Origin: Planctomycetota bacterium
Lineage (GTDB): Bacteria > Planctomycetota > SZUA-567
Assembly: GCA_020060765.1 (NCBI GenBank)
Contig: JAGUZQ010000052.1
Location: forward strand, 48,563 to 112,562
Length of the DNA stretch: 64,000 nt
Direction of reading: 5' to 3'
Part shown: in pieces, positions 26,250-34,084 of the stretch
How the letters are laid out: each line of letters begins with the position of its first letter
How positions within the stretch are numbered: the stretch's first letter is position 1
Notes under the pieces: generated by a model
Told to the model about the DNA's origin: nothing
What the model saw: only the letters and a program-made list of their open reading frames with translations
Databases searched by the model: none
Made by a program: the position numbers and the translations under genes

Positions 26250-26996
26250 TTACAGACCGCATCCGCCCGTGCCGCAACCAGCCTTGGGCTTGCAGCAGTT
26301 GGCCGAGTCCTTGTTTTCGCCGCACTTGGCGCACGCCTCGGTCTTGGCGTTCTTGCAGCAGTTCTTGTCGTCAACCGCTAAACCGCACTTGAGGCAAGCC
26401 GCCACCTTTTCACCCTTGCTTTCCTCCAGCCATTCCTTGATGCCGCCTTTGTAGTCATGCACATCCTTGAAGCCGAGTTTGGTCAGAATCTTGGCTGCGG
26501 CGGTCGAGGCGTGACAGGTATAGCTGGCGCAATAGACCACGATCTTTTTGTTCTTATCCAATTCCGCAGCCTTGGCTTCCAGTTCGTTCAGAGGAATATT
26601 TATCGCGCCATCGATGTGCGCCTTATCGTAATATTCCTTGGGAAGCACGTCAATCACTACCGGCGGGTTCTTATCGGCCTGCAGCTTTTTCAAAGTGTCG
26701 ATACCAATGAAGCTGACTCCGTCGGTGACGTGGTCGGGAGTGCGGTCGACTTTTTCTCCAGCCTTTGCGAGTTTTTCGATATACTTGGCCGGGTCTTTTT
26801 TCACTTCGTTGATGCAGCCGCCACAACAGACGTAAATACGCTTGCCTTCGAAATCAACGAACAGACTTTTATTGACATCTCCTCCCATGACAGGACAGGT
26901 TTTCTGCGCAACCAGCTCAACAGGTTTTTCTTCCGCCGACCAGGCGGGGAGACACAGCACCCCAAACAGAAATGTATACGCGAAAAATGTTTTCAT
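26250..26996 (-). CDS. Secreted YHS-rhodanese protein with a cysteine-rich tail
   Basis: 248 residues from ATG 26996 (GGAGGAG upstream). A signal peptide is followed by a YHS/TRASH-like metal-binding segment (TCPVMGGDVNKS, then VCCGGCINEVKKDP). A rhodanese domain follows (about 95-185) whose active-site loop reads CASYTCHAS, with Cys in the catalytic position. The last 50 residues hold about 11 cysteines in CxxC and CC arrangements and end in CGTGGCGL. It could bind copper or other soft metals or carry sulfur in the periplasm, reduced by the DsbD/thioredoxin pair of the same operon. The metal is inference. Confidence 0.83.
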   Translation of the reverse strand: MKTFFAYTFLFGVLCLPAWSAEEKPVELVAQKTCPVMGGDVNKSLFVDFEGKRIYVCCGGCINEVKKDPAKYIEKLAKAGEKVDRTPDHVTDGVSFIGIDTLKKLQADKNPPVVIDVLPKEYYDKAHIDGAINIPLNELEAKAAELDKNKKIVVYCASYTCHASTAAAKILTKLGFKDVHDYKGGIKEWLEESKGEKVAACLKCGLAVDDKNCCKNAKTEACAKCGENKDSANCCKPKAGCGTGGCGL

Positions 26997-27269
26997 GACT
27001 CTCCTCCTGATTTGATCGACCAACATATCTTTTAAACTAAATGCCCGTTACGTGCACCGCGTTCCAGGCAACAAGCCTGTCGCAATTTAGTGTTCCGCAA
27101 CCCGTGCGCCAATTACCGGGAATTGGCGTGGAAATGCTTTATGCCAATATAACGTACTGCGGGAAAGGTAGTTGCGGGATAAAATATTTAAAGCCCGCAT
27201 GTTTTTCAGGATGGGATGACGCTGTTGCGATAGTTGTGCGACTTAAATCGAGACACAAGTGTCTCGCGT

Positions 27270-27647
27270 TCAGCAAAGATAGTCCCCGGCGTCGAAGGCG
27301 TTTTTAATTAATTCAATTTGCGGTTCTCCGGCGGGTGGCAGCAGGATGGAGACCGCGTCGCAGCGGATATTTTCCTCGGTCAGGAGGTTGGCGTAAAGAT
27401 ATTCGCGGATCGAGAGGGCAATGTTGCGGGCCTTGTCGGGAGTTATGGCTTCGAGGGGGGAACCGCAATTTTCGCCGTGGCGGGTTTTCACCTCGATAAA
27501 CACCAGGTCGCCGCCTTGCCGGGCGATGATGTCGATTTCTCCGCGCTTGAGGCGGACGTTGCGGTCGACGACGGCATACCCTTTTTTCTCCAGGTATTTT
27601 ACCGCCAGGGTTTCGCCGCTGTTGCCTGTTTCGATCTTGCCGGTCAT
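27270..27647 (-). CDS. yraN: YraN family (UPF0102) endonuclease-like protein
   Basis: 125 residues from ATG 27647, which has GGAGG 8 bases upstream; longer in-frame starts lack this. The family signature is complete: GETLAVKYLEKKGYAVVDRNVR, then GEIDIIARQGGDLVFIEVKTR (Asp, Glu and Lys of the restriction-endonuclease-like fold), and a C-terminal IRCDAVSI. The biological role is not firmly known; it is predicted to act on nucleic acids. It is a single gene between the redox operon and ilvC, followed upstream by a MITE copy. Confidence 0.9.
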   Translation of the reverse strand: MTGKIETGNSGETLAVKYLEKKGYAVVDRNVRLKRGEIDIIARQGGDLVFIEVKTRHGENCGSPLEAITPDKARNIALSIREYLYANLLTEENIRCDAVSILLPPAGEPQIELIKNAFDAGDYLC

Positions 27648-27710
27648 GTCAAAGCCTCCGACAGCAAAAAGGTTCTTCGTGATATTGGGTAGGCTTTGAA
27701 GTCTCCAGTT

Positions 27711-27856
27711 TATCAAGGAAAAACTTGTACCGTCATTTCTGCGAAGGCAGGAATCCAGGCGGTGTTGCGTACGGTTTCTCCACTGGATTCCTGCCTGCGC
27801 AGGAATGACGATTCGTGAGTTTATTTCAAAAGCAAATATTTTTCCTTAAGTAAACC
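27711..27856. repeat. MITE-like element, copy B
   Basis: Inverted palindromic arms at about 27731-27757 and 27783-27809 with a 25-base loop (GGTGTTGCGT as in copy A). The outer ends TCAAGGAAAAAC and TTTTTCCTTAAGTAAACC match those of copies A and C. It is the same orientation as copy A and lies between yraN and ilvC. Its arms have compensatory changes (TTCCTGC with GCAGGAA), showing selection or copying of paired bases. Confidence 0.85.
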
Positions 27857-27887
27857 GTATTGCCGCAAACCTGACGAAGAACAAAAA

Positions 27888-27911
27888 AGCCCCTCCCTTT
27901 CGGGAGGGGCT
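27888..27911 (-). terminator. Intrinsic terminator of ilvC
   Basis: A perfect 10-bp stem AGCCCCTCCC/GGGAGGGGCT with a TTTC/GAAA loop, followed by six T on the minus strand. It begins 9 bases after the ilvC stop. Confidence 0.93.
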
Positions 27912-27919
27912 GGCGTTGC

Positions 27920-28921
27920 TCAGACTTCCTTGGGATTGACAAAAGGCATCATCTTGCGCAACTTGCGACCGACAGTTTCCAGTTGCGAGTCGTGGTCGCG
28001 TTCGCGCATCTTGCGCAGCACCGGCTGGTTGACCAGGTTTTCGCACAGCCACTCGCGCGCGAAGGAACCGTTCTGGATTTCCTCCATGATCTCGCGCATC
28101 GCCTGCCGCGAGGTTTCGTTTACCACGCGTGGGCCGCGGGTGTGGCCGCCGTATTCGGCAGTGTCTGAAACCGAATAGTTCATGTAGCTTAAGCCCCCCT
28201 GGTAGAACAGGTCGACGATCAGCTTCAGTTCGTGCAGCACTTCGAAATACGCGATTTCCGGTTGGTAGCCCGCATCCACCATGGTCTGGAACCCGGCGCG
28301 CACCAGTTCCGACGCGCCGCCGCACAGCACCGCCTGTTCGCCGAAGAGGTCGGTTTCGGTCTCTTCCTTGAAGGTGGTTTCGATCACGCCCGCGCGGGTG
28401 CCGCCGATGCCGTGGGCGTAGGCGAGGGCGAGCTTTTTCGCGTTACCGGAATGATCCTGGTAAATCGCGATCAGGTTGGCGACGCCAGCGCCTTTTTCGT
28501 ATTCGCTGCGGACGAGATGACCCGGGCCTTTGGGCGCGACCATGATCACGTCCACGTTTTTCGGTGGCAGGATCTGGTTGAAGTGGATGTTGAACCCGTG
28601 GGCGAACATCAGCACGTCGTTGTCCTGGAGGTTGGGCGCGATGTCTTCCTTGTATACCTTCGCCTGTACCTGGTCGGGCAGCAGGATCTGGATGATCTGC
28701 GCCTTGGCGGCGGCTTCGGACACGGAATGGAGCTGCCAGCCGTGCTCCTGGGCGAGGCGGCCGTTGGCGCTGTCGGGACGCTGGGCGACGATGACGTTAT
28801 GCCCGGACTCGCGCAGATTGAGGGCGTGGGCGTGACCCTGGGAGCCGTAGCCGATGATGGCAATGGTCTTGCCTTCCAGCGAGCTCTTATCCACATCTGA
28901 TTCGTAATACATTGTTGCCAT
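27920..28921 (-). CDS. ilvC: Ketol-acid reductoisomerase (NADP+)
   Basis: 333 residues, the standard short class I length, from ATG 28921 with AGGAGAG upstream. The Rossmann motif [13 protein letters not shown] and the loop QRPDSAN (Arg and Ser for the NADPH 2'-phosphate) are visible. The catalytic region [30 protein letters not shown] Mg2+ ligands and [10 protein letters not shown] are intact. It makes the dihydroxy acids in valine, leucine and isoleucine synthesis. No other ilv genes flank it. Its leader carries a copy of the leader repeat and, further upstream, a hairpin. Confidence 0.97.
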   Translation of the reverse strand: MATMYYESDVDKSSLEGKTIAIIGYGSQGHAHALNLRESGHNVIVAQRPDSANGRLAQEHGWQLHSVSEAAAKAQIIQILLPDQVQAKVYKEDIAPNLQDNDVLMFAHGFNIHFNQILPPKNVDVIMVAPKGPGHLVRSEYEKGAGVANLIAIYQDHSGNAKKLALAYAHGIGGTRAGVIETTFKEETETDLFGEQAVLCGGASELVRAGFQTMVDAGYQPEIAYFEVLHELKLIVDLFYQGGLSYMNYSVSDTAEYGGHTRGPRVVNETSRQAMREIMEEIQNGSFAREWLCENLVNQPVLRKMRERDHDSQLETVGRKLRKMMPFVNPKEV

Positions 28922-28953
28922 GATCTCTCCTAGTGTTAACCGCAACCGTTAAT

Positions 28954-28973
28954 CCGCGAACGAATGGAACGCG
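28954..28973 (-). repeat. Leader repeat copy upstream of ilvC
   Basis: On the ilvC coding strand this reads CGCGTTCCATTCGTTCGCGG and is followed by ATTAACGGTTG and AGGAG. It differs at two of 20 positions from the copies at 8348 and 30050 and has the same orientation toward the start codon, 32 bases away. Confidence 0.7.
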
Positions 28974-29210
28974 GAAGATATTTTTTTGGGACTAAGGGAC
29001 TAGGGCTCTAGGGGACTAAGAGCCTTAGTCCCCCAGTCCCTTGAATAATTTCCAAGTATATCCCGGCGCGGCGGCGGGTCAAGCCAAACGTGGCTAATAA
29101 TTTACCGACAGAACCGCGCGCCGTTTCACGCGGGGAATAATGTTTCCCGCGTTTGCCCCGCGCCTGAACAAGCTTGCCTTTAGCCGTGGCCGGGCGCACT
29201 ATCTTCATAA

Positions 29211-29243
29211 AAAAACGCGTCCGGCGAACCGAACGCGTTTGGG
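29211..29243 (-). terminator. Intrinsic terminator of the lipoprotein gene
   Basis: AAACGCGTTCGG and CCGGACGCGTTT pair around TTCG with one mismatch, followed by a T-run on the minus strand, 30 bases beyond the stop codon. Confidence 0.85.
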
Positions 29244-29272
29244 ATTTTTCGCCTTTACCAGTTCACGCAAGC

Positions 29273-30025
29273 TTATTTGAACTTAACAGTCACTTTCTTT
29301 TCCAGTTCCATCTTGAGTGCGGGCCAATCCTTGATCAGTTTCTTGGCTTCTTCCTCATTGCTGACCTTGTACATGGCTTTCATTTTTTCGATGTCGGCAA
29401 ACATTTCGCCCAACTTGGCGTCGATCAGGGTGAGTCCGGTCTTGTCTTCGTTGGGATAGGTGGCGTTGGTTTCGGTGATCGCGCCTTCGACGGTCAGGCC
29501 GATTCGCATCCGCAGTCCCTGCATCATCTGCGCCATCATCTGCATCTGCGGCAAATTCTGCTCGAACTCTTCCTGCTTCTTCTTGTCTGTGAAGTCTGCC
29601 GGCGGAGGGGTCAGGGTAAGAGTGCCGGTATCCTTGTTGTATTCAAAGGTGAGGGCTTTTTCCTCTTCGTTGCTGGGGGCGTTGATTGCCGTAGGGCTGG
29701 ATAAAAGTTTAAGCTTGTTAATATCCTCGACGGCGTAGGTGACCTTGAGCCCCTGCTGAGTGGTGTTGGGGTCGGAGACTTTCTCCGCCTTGACATAAGT
29801 CACGCCTTCGCCCATTTTCTTCGCCGCTTCCTGGTACTTCGCTTCCACTATAGCGAGGGGATCCTGTCCCTGTTGCGCCATCATGGCCATCGCCTGCGCC
29901 GATAACAACACCGTCTCTTCAATGGTGGCGCTGCCGTCCTTTTTCACGTGCACGTTTTTCTGCATGTCCATGCAGCCGCCTGCCAGTAGCGCCGAACACA
30001 ACACCATTGCCAAAATCCTGTTCAT
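29273..30025 (-). CDS. Lipoprotein of unknown function
   Basis: 250 residues. The signal ends in a lipobox LAGGC (acylated Cys about 18). The mature part starts with NVHVKKDGSATIEETVLLS, a beta-strand pattern like that of small 'KDGSA'-type lipoproteins, and contains a Met/Gln-rich helical segment (QMQMMAQMMQGLRMR) and a charged C-terminus. No enzyme motif is visible. GCAGGAG precedes ATG 30025; an in-frame extension to 30130 would run back through the leader repeat and is unlikely. Single gene with its own terminator. Confidence 0.75.
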   Translation of the reverse strand: MNRILAMVLCSALLAGGCMDMQKNVHVKKDGSATIEETVLLSAQAMAMMAQQGQDPLAIVEAKYQEAAKKMGEGVTYVKAEKVSDPNTTQQGLKVTYAVEDINKLKLLSSPTAINAPSNEEEKALTFEYNKDTGTLTLTPPPADFTDKKKQEEFEQNLPQMQMMAQMMQGLRMRIGLTVEGAITETNATYPNEDKTGLTLIDAKLGEMFADIEKMKAMYKVSNEEEAKKLIKDWPALKMELEKKVTVKFK

Positions 30026-30049
30026 ACTTTCTCCTGCTTCAACAAAAAT

Positions 30050-30069
30050 CCGCGAACGAAGGGAGCGCG
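30050..30069 (-). repeat. Leader repeat copy upstream of the lipoprotein gene
   Basis: On the coding strand it reads CGCGCTCCCTTCGTTCGCGG, identical to 8348-8367. The following bases, GATTT then GTTGAAG then AGGAG, also match the leader of the wza-like gene at 8470-8498. Confidence 0.75.
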
Positions 30070-30271
30070 AATAGATCGACGCTCTGTGATCGCTTGCGGA
30101 AGAAGAGGGTGGCACCATGCCACCTCCCATGAAAATTAACCCATTACGCCGATAAGAAAGCGTTTGCCCTGGCCGGAATCAACCGGTATCATCGGGCAAG
30201 GACTGGATATTACCGCAAGCGACGGGACTTGTCATATACAAAAAAAGCTATTTTTTGCCGGGGGAGGCGCG

Positions 30272-30748
30272 ATGGATTCCTGTGAAATTCTGAAAAGCGC
30301 GGTCGAAAACGTGGGCGTGAAAAAGGTGGCGGCGGAAATGCGGGTTTCGCAGTCGCTGGTCTACAAGTGGTGCGAGCAGGCTGGCGAGGAAGACGACGTC
30401 AGCGGCGCGCGCAACCCCCTCGACCGGGTGGAGGAACTGGTGGCCTGCACCGGCTGCCGGAAACTGGTGGAATGGCTGTGCGAACGCTGCGACGGGTATT
30501 TCGTCAACAACCCCGATATCAGAAAGCAGAAGATAGACGCCGAGTTCATCGCCCACACCCAGCGCATGATCCAGAATTTTTCCGAATTGCTGCGGGCGAT
30601 GTCGGAGTCGATCTCCAACGACGGGCGCATCGACGGCAGGGAAGCGGTCAAAATCCGCCGCGAATGGGAAGACCTGAAACGCTACGCCGAAAGCTTCGTC
30701 GCCGCCTGCGAACAAGGCATGTTCGACAAGACCGGGGAGAAAGGCTGA
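30272..30748 (+). CDS. HTH protein resembling phage CII-type regulators
   Basis: 158 residues from ATG 30272 (GGGGGAGG upstream); a longer frame to 30164 has no ribosome site. Residues 5-32 form a helix-turn-helix (ILKSAVENVGVKKVAAEMRV, then SQSLVYKWCE), the pattern of small phage-like regulators. The middle has CTGCRKLVEWLCERCDGYF and the C-terminal half is helical. Its stop overlaps the start of a 41-residue membrane protein gene. The last third is duplicated at 31887-31982. Function beyond DNA binding is not known. Confidence 0.7.
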   Translation: MDSCEILKSAVENVGVKKVAAEMRVSQSLVYKWCEQAGEEDDVSGARNPLDRVEELVACTGCRKLVEWLCERCDGYFVNNPDIRKQKIDAEFIAHTQRMIQNFSELLRAMSESISNDGRIDGREAVKIRREWEDLKRYAESFVAACEQGMFDKTGEKG

Positions 30749-30873
30749 TGTCAGGCATTAAAGGCATCCGAACCAGACGCGAGTCATATGCGGTGATGGG
30801 GGGGGCACTGATTATTATTGCTTCTGGCGCGATATTTTTTTCAGATTACTGGAACGATAAACGCCGAAGCTGA
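30748..30873 (+). CDS. Small single-pass membrane protein
   Basis: 41 residues, with a TGATG overlap (stop/start) with the HTH gene, which suggests translational coupling. The N-terminus MSGIKGIRTRRES is basic, followed by a hydrophobic segment (YAVMGGALIIIASGAIFF) and a short charged tail. A paralogue with the same N-terminus is encoded at 31986, so the pairing of HTH gene and small membrane protein is repeated. No known family is recognised. Confidence 0.65.
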   Translation: MSGIKGIRTRRESYAVMGGALIIIASGAIFFSDYWNDKRRS

Positions 30874-30903
30874 TCTGGCGGAGTTTTAGATAAAACCCGA
30901 ATC

Positions 30904-31746
30904 TCAATTATACTTATGGGCTTCAAAATATATGTTTTGTCCGCAATTTGGTAGAATTTCCGCAGCTTTGTCCATCAATTTTATAAGCAAGCCAATTTTT
31001 TTATGCATTCTTACCGGATCGTGGCCATATGTAAAGGTTCTATTGAAAGTCGTCGTAAAACCGGCTTGCCTTAACATTCTTTCCATTCTGAACTTGTCAT
31101 AATAAATGATGTGGCCACACATTCCTTTCTGAAAATCATCATAAGAGTCTTTCCAGTAAATTTTATCGCCCAATCCTGCAACGAACAAAAGTCTATTAAA
31201 TAGATATAACAAATTAGGCGTGGAAACAATAAGCATGCCGTTATTTTTCAAAACATTCCTGATGGAAAACAAGCACCTGTTGAAGGTTGAAATATCAAGA
31301 TGTTCGGCTATCTCGGTGAACAGGACGATATCATAGATATCGTTTTTTTCGCCATAAATCAAAGACGAGTCGTTTTCGGCAAAATTTTTAATGACCAAAT
31401 TAATCGAATGTTTGCCAAGCAATTTCTTGAATTCAGGAAGATTCATGTACTTATTTTCGGGGCTTTCATATGTATCCCATGTAATTTTCTTGTCAAAACG
31501 CCGAGAGATTGCTTCTCGCAGGGAAAAATCCTGATGGCCTACACCTATTCCTGATGCGTTTAATATCCTTACTTCTTCAGAATCATTATTAGCCAAGGCC
31601 TTTAAAATGGATTGATAAATGATAAAATATCTCTTGCTTGTATACTCCGACCAAGTCGCGGCTGTTCTTTCATTCAGCAATTCAATGTTAGTCATGCAGT
31701 TAAAACATGTATCATACAGCAGCGCTAAAATGACTTTATCATCCAT
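30904..31746 (-). CDS. Class I SAM-dependent methyltransferase, probably acquired
   Basis: 280 residues from ATG 31746 (GGAGAG upstream; a longer frame to 31785 is possible). The pattern is that of the Methyltransf_23 type: IVLFTEIAEHLDISTFNRCL (motif with Glu and His), LKNNGMLIVSTPN and a C-terminal HIIYYDKFRMERMLRQAGF. The N-terminal glycine motif is weak (NASGIGVGHQDF). Codon use is markedly AT-rich (many AAA, ATT, TTT), unlike its neighbours, and it is inverted between two copies of a duplicated segment. A glycan-modifying role is suggested by the nearby glycosyltransferase. Horizontal transfer is inferred. Confidence 0.78.
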   Translation of the reverse strand: MDDKVILALLYDTCFNCMTNIELLNERTAATWSEYTSKRYFIIYQSILKALANNDSEEVRILNASGIGVGHQDFSLREAISRRFDKKITWDTYESPENKYMNLPEFKKLLGKHSINLVIKNFAENDSSLIYGEKNDIYDIVLFTEIAEHLDISTFNRCLFSIRNVLKNNGMLIVSTPNLLYLFNRLLFVAGLGDKIYWKDSYDDFQKGMCGHIIYYDKFRMERMLRQAGFTTTFNRTFTYGHDPVRMHKKIGLLIKLMDKAAEILPNCGQNIYFEAHKYN

Positions 31747-31847
31747 AGTCTCTCCGAAAAACAAGCAAGAAAGCGTTTGCAACACGTAATTTGATAGTTA
31801 CTATAACATAACATAGAATAATTATATTGGAACCACAGGTGTCTGTC

Positions 31848-31982
31848 ATATATAAAAATCATTATTTTTCACAAGGGGACGAGGCGGTGAAAATCCGCCG
31901 CGACTGGGAAGACCTGAAACGCTACGCCGAAAGTTTCGTCGCCGCCTGCGAACAAGGCATGTTCGACAAGATCGGGGAGTAA
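31848..31982 (+). pseudogene. Internally deleted copy of the HTH gene
   Basis: 31848-31878 resembles the leader of the HTH gene (TGTCATATA...AAAAA...TTATTTTT) and 31879-31982 its last 31 codons, with about 370 bases missing between. A GTG at 31887 with GGGGACGAGG upstream stays in frame to the TAA and could encode MKIRRDWEDLKRY...KIGE, 31 residues. It may therefore be a relic or a remnant leader cistron that keeps coupling to the next gene 3 bases later. The DNA-binding part is lost. Confidence 0.75.
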
Positions 31983-31985
31983 TCA

Positions 31986-32321
31986 ATGGCAAGTATTAAG
32001 GGCATTCGCGCCAGACGCGAGTCATGCCTGCTGATGGGATGCGGGGGGCTTGTCATGCTTTCTGGCTTTTGGATAATGTATTCCAGTTCTTATGTTCGGG
32101 AAAGAGCCATGAAGGAGCTGACGCAGTTTTGCGATAAATTTGGCATAACCACCAATAATCCCGAACAACATGATACGTTTACTCATGCGTGCCGATTACA
32201 GATTAAGTATGTAAAAAAAATCGGGCCAGATAGACTTTTGGCCGGAATGGGATGGTTTTTTTGCGGCATTATGATGATAATTTATGGTCGCGAGTTGGGG
32301 AGAAAAGCTAATGGCGGCTGA
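31986..32321 (+). CDS. Small two-segment membrane protein, paralogue of the 41-residue one
   Basis: 111 residues. The start MASIKGIRARRES matches the small protein at 30748 (MSGIKGIRTRRES). It then has two hydrophobic segments (about 15-32 and 88-104) separated by an extracytoplasmic loop with two cysteines (FCDKFGI, HACRLQI). The glycosyltransferase gene starts 6 bases after its stop, so they are co-transcribed. No known family is recognised. It may be an integral partner for the glycan machinery, but that is inference. Confidence 0.65.
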   Translation: MASIKGIRARRESCLLMGCGGLVMLSGFWIMYSSSYVRERAMKELTQFCDKFGITTNNPEQHDTFTHACRLQIKYVKKIGPDRLLAGMGWFFCGIMMIIYGRELGRKANGG

Positions 32322-32327
32322 AGCGGC

Positions 32328-33467
32328 ATGAAAAACGTTCTCTACCTTTCTCCCTCAGTAACCATGTATGGCGCACGCGTGATGCTGCTGCAACTGGCCT
32401 CGGCGCTGGATCCCGCGCGCTTCCGGCCGGTCGCCGTCTGCCTGACCGAAGGCGGCCTGACCGACGAACTGCGCCGCCGTAATATCCCGGCCTACGTCGT
32501 CGGCATCCATCCCTGGCGCAAAGGCAAAAATCTCTGGCGTATTCCGGTAAACACGGTCAGGATCGCCAACATTATCAAGCGCGAGAAAATCGACATTATA
32601 CATTGCAACGATTTCTGGGCTTTGCCCTGGGCGCTGGCCGCGCGCTGGTGGGCAGGTTCCGCCGCGCCGGTGATCTGCCACGTCCGCAATCCCGTCGGCG
32701 AAAAACGCGTCCGAAATTATAAACTGCAACAGGCAGATAAAATCGTCACAATCAGCCACGCTTTACGCGCGGAATTAGACCACTGGTCTAAAGTCATGCA
32801 GGATGAGAAGATCGTCACTATCCACGACGGGCTCGATTTTTCCCTGCTTGATGCGCAGAAAGACACTTGCGACCTCAGAAAAAAGCTTAATATTCCGTCT
32901 GAATCGCAGATTATTCTGCAAGTAGGCCATATTTCAGAACGAAAAGACCAGCTTACCTTGCTGCGGGCAGTGCAGAAACTGCCAGAATCGTTTAAACCGC
33001 ACGTAATTTTCCTTGGCGACGTGAAACCGCACAACCGCGAGTTCGGCGAAGAGGTAAAAAGGCTGGGGGAGTCGCCGCAACTTGCTGGCAGAGTTCACTT
33101 TGCGGGTTTTCAGGCAGAAGTGGCACCTTATTACCGCATGTGCGACCTGCTGGCTATCCCCTCTGCCGAAGAGGGTTTAGGGTTGGTTTCGCTGGAGGCG
33201 ATGCACTTTGCCAAACCGGTGGTGGGGAGCAATACCGGTGGCATTCCGGAAGTGGTCAAGGATGGTGAAACCGGCTTGCTGCACCCTCCCGGCGATGCCG
33301 CAGCCTTGTCGAAAGTTGTCGAAACCCTGCTGAATGATGTCGAAACCATGCGTTCTTTTGGCCTGGCCGGACAGGTTCGGGCGCACGAAATGTTCTCTTT
33401 GTCCACTCATGCCGACAATATGCAGAATCTGTATGACCGGATTTCAGGCAGTGAAAGATCTCACTGA
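32328..33467 (+). CDS. Family 4 glycosyltransferase
   Basis: 379 residues with a GT-B fold. The N-terminal half starts NVLYLSPSVTMYGARVMLLQLA and includes IIHCNDFWALPWALAAR; the linker has HDGLD. The C-terminal half has LQVGHISERKDQLTLLRA (nucleotide-sugar binding) and the E-x7-E motif EEGLGLVSLEAM, then SNTGGIPEVV and GETGLL. It transfers a sugar from a nucleotide sugar to a lipid or glycan acceptor in the cytoplasm. It is the only glycosyltransferase in the window and may serve the exopolysaccharide or another surface glycan. Confidence 0.92.
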   Translation: MKNVLYLSPSVTMYGARVMLLQLASALDPARFRPVAVCLTEGGLTDELRRRNIPAYVVGIHPWRKGKNLWRIPVNTVRIANIIKREKIDIIHCNDFWALPWALAARWWAGSAAPVICHVRNPVGEKRVRNYKLQQADKIVTISHALRAELDHWSKVMQDEKIVTIHDGLDFSLLDAQKDTCDLRKKLNIPSESQIILQVGHISERKDQLTLLRAVQKLPESFKPHVIFLGDVKPHNREFGEEVKRLGESPQLAGRVHFAGFQAEVAPYYRMCDLLAIPSAEEGLGLVSLEAMHFAKPVVGSNTGGIPEVVKDGETGLLHPPGDAAALSKVVETLLNDVETMRSFGLAGQVRAHEMFSLSTHADNMQNLYDRISGSERSH

Positions 33468-34084
33468 AGGCAGATAATGAAAGCGCCTCGCACGGGGGGG
33501 GGATGCGTCTCAAACACACAAAAAACCTTATCTATATTATCTGATCGTGGTGTATCGGGATGCGGCGCTAGTGGTTTTTCCCGGCGCGAAAAATTTTCCG
33601 CCACAGGATTGTCCACAGGCTTTTGGGCGGATTTCTCAACAGGTTCAGCGCCCGATGTTCGCCCGGGTGGAGTTGCGCCTTGTGGGGGTGGTGGTGCACG
33701 TTCCCGTGGTGCCAGCCCGTTTTTTCAATTCCTTTGGTCAAAGTCGTCATCCCGCTCATGGTAAACCCTCCTTGCTTGCGGAAGCATGACCCCTCTATTT
33801 ATAGTATACATCATTTCGGAGGCCGGAGGGCAAATAAGGGATTCTTTCCGATTTTTCCGGAAAGAAAAATATGCCCGGGGGAAAGTGGGAAAAGATGCGC
33901 GGAGTGATAATTGGGAACGTCCTTCAGGCAGATGCGAGATTATTCGGTAATTTGGTTTGCAAAGCTTTTCTCCTCGGTGTAAGTTAATAAGCGTTGCGTT
34001 GTGCGTTGCCGCGAGATAAAACACTCATAATGAAAGACGGAACCGGATACCTGGCGCTCGTCGAACCCGGTTCTAAACTCTATC
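33468..34084. other. 617-bp region between the glycosyltransferase and the HlyD-like gene
   Basis: It contains one plausible small gene on the minus strand (33568-33759) and little else that can be named. A CTTTCCG/CGGAAAG inverted repeat with a 7-base loop lies at about 33845-33865. TATACTATAAAT on the minus strand at about 33798-33809 could be the -10 region of the small gene. No ribosome site is seen for the HlyD-like gene. Confidence 0.5.
33568..33759 (-). CDS. Putative small basic, histidine-rich protein
   Basis: 63 residues. What favours a real gene is a strong AAGGAGGG placed 5 bases before the ATG and a TATACT-type -10 region 40 bases further up. The sequence is very basic and has a histidine cluster (GWHHGNVHHHPHKAQLHPGEH) and a C-terminus WTILWRKIFRAGKNH that could form an amphipathic helix. 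It lies opposite and beside an HlyD/ABC export pair. No homologue is recognised. It could be a secreted peptide or metal-binding protein, or it could be chance. Confidence 0.45.
   Translation of the reverse strand: MSGMTTLTKGIEKTGWHHGNVHHHPHKAQLHPGEHRALNLLRNPPKSLWTILWRKIFRAGKNH

Larger units (their letters stand above)
28922..29272. other. 351-bp intergenic region between ilvC and the lipoprotein gene
   Basis: It holds the ilvC leader with its repeat, a strong hairpin made of GGGACTAAG words (28988-29040; perfect 10-bp stem GGGGACTAAG/CTTAGTCCCC at 29011-29033 with loop AGC), a GC-rich stretch without a gene, and the terminator of the lipoprotein gene. A 66-codon minus-strand frame (29008-29208) has no ribosome site and starts inside the terminator. 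Confidence 0.6.

Noticed and set aside
27041..27307. An 88-codon plus-strand frame between the redox operon and yraN
   Set aside because: It runs into the yraN 3' end on the opposite strand, has no ribosome site and no recognisable sequence.
29008..29208. A 66-codon basic frame upstream of ilvC
   Set aside because: Its ATG is inside the T-run of the lipoprotein terminator, it has no ribosome site, and it crosses a hairpin repeat.
30164..30271. A longer N-terminus for the HTH protein
   Set aside because: No ribosome site at 30164, whereas GGGGGAGG precedes ATG 30272, and the leader of this gene is what was duplicated at 31848.
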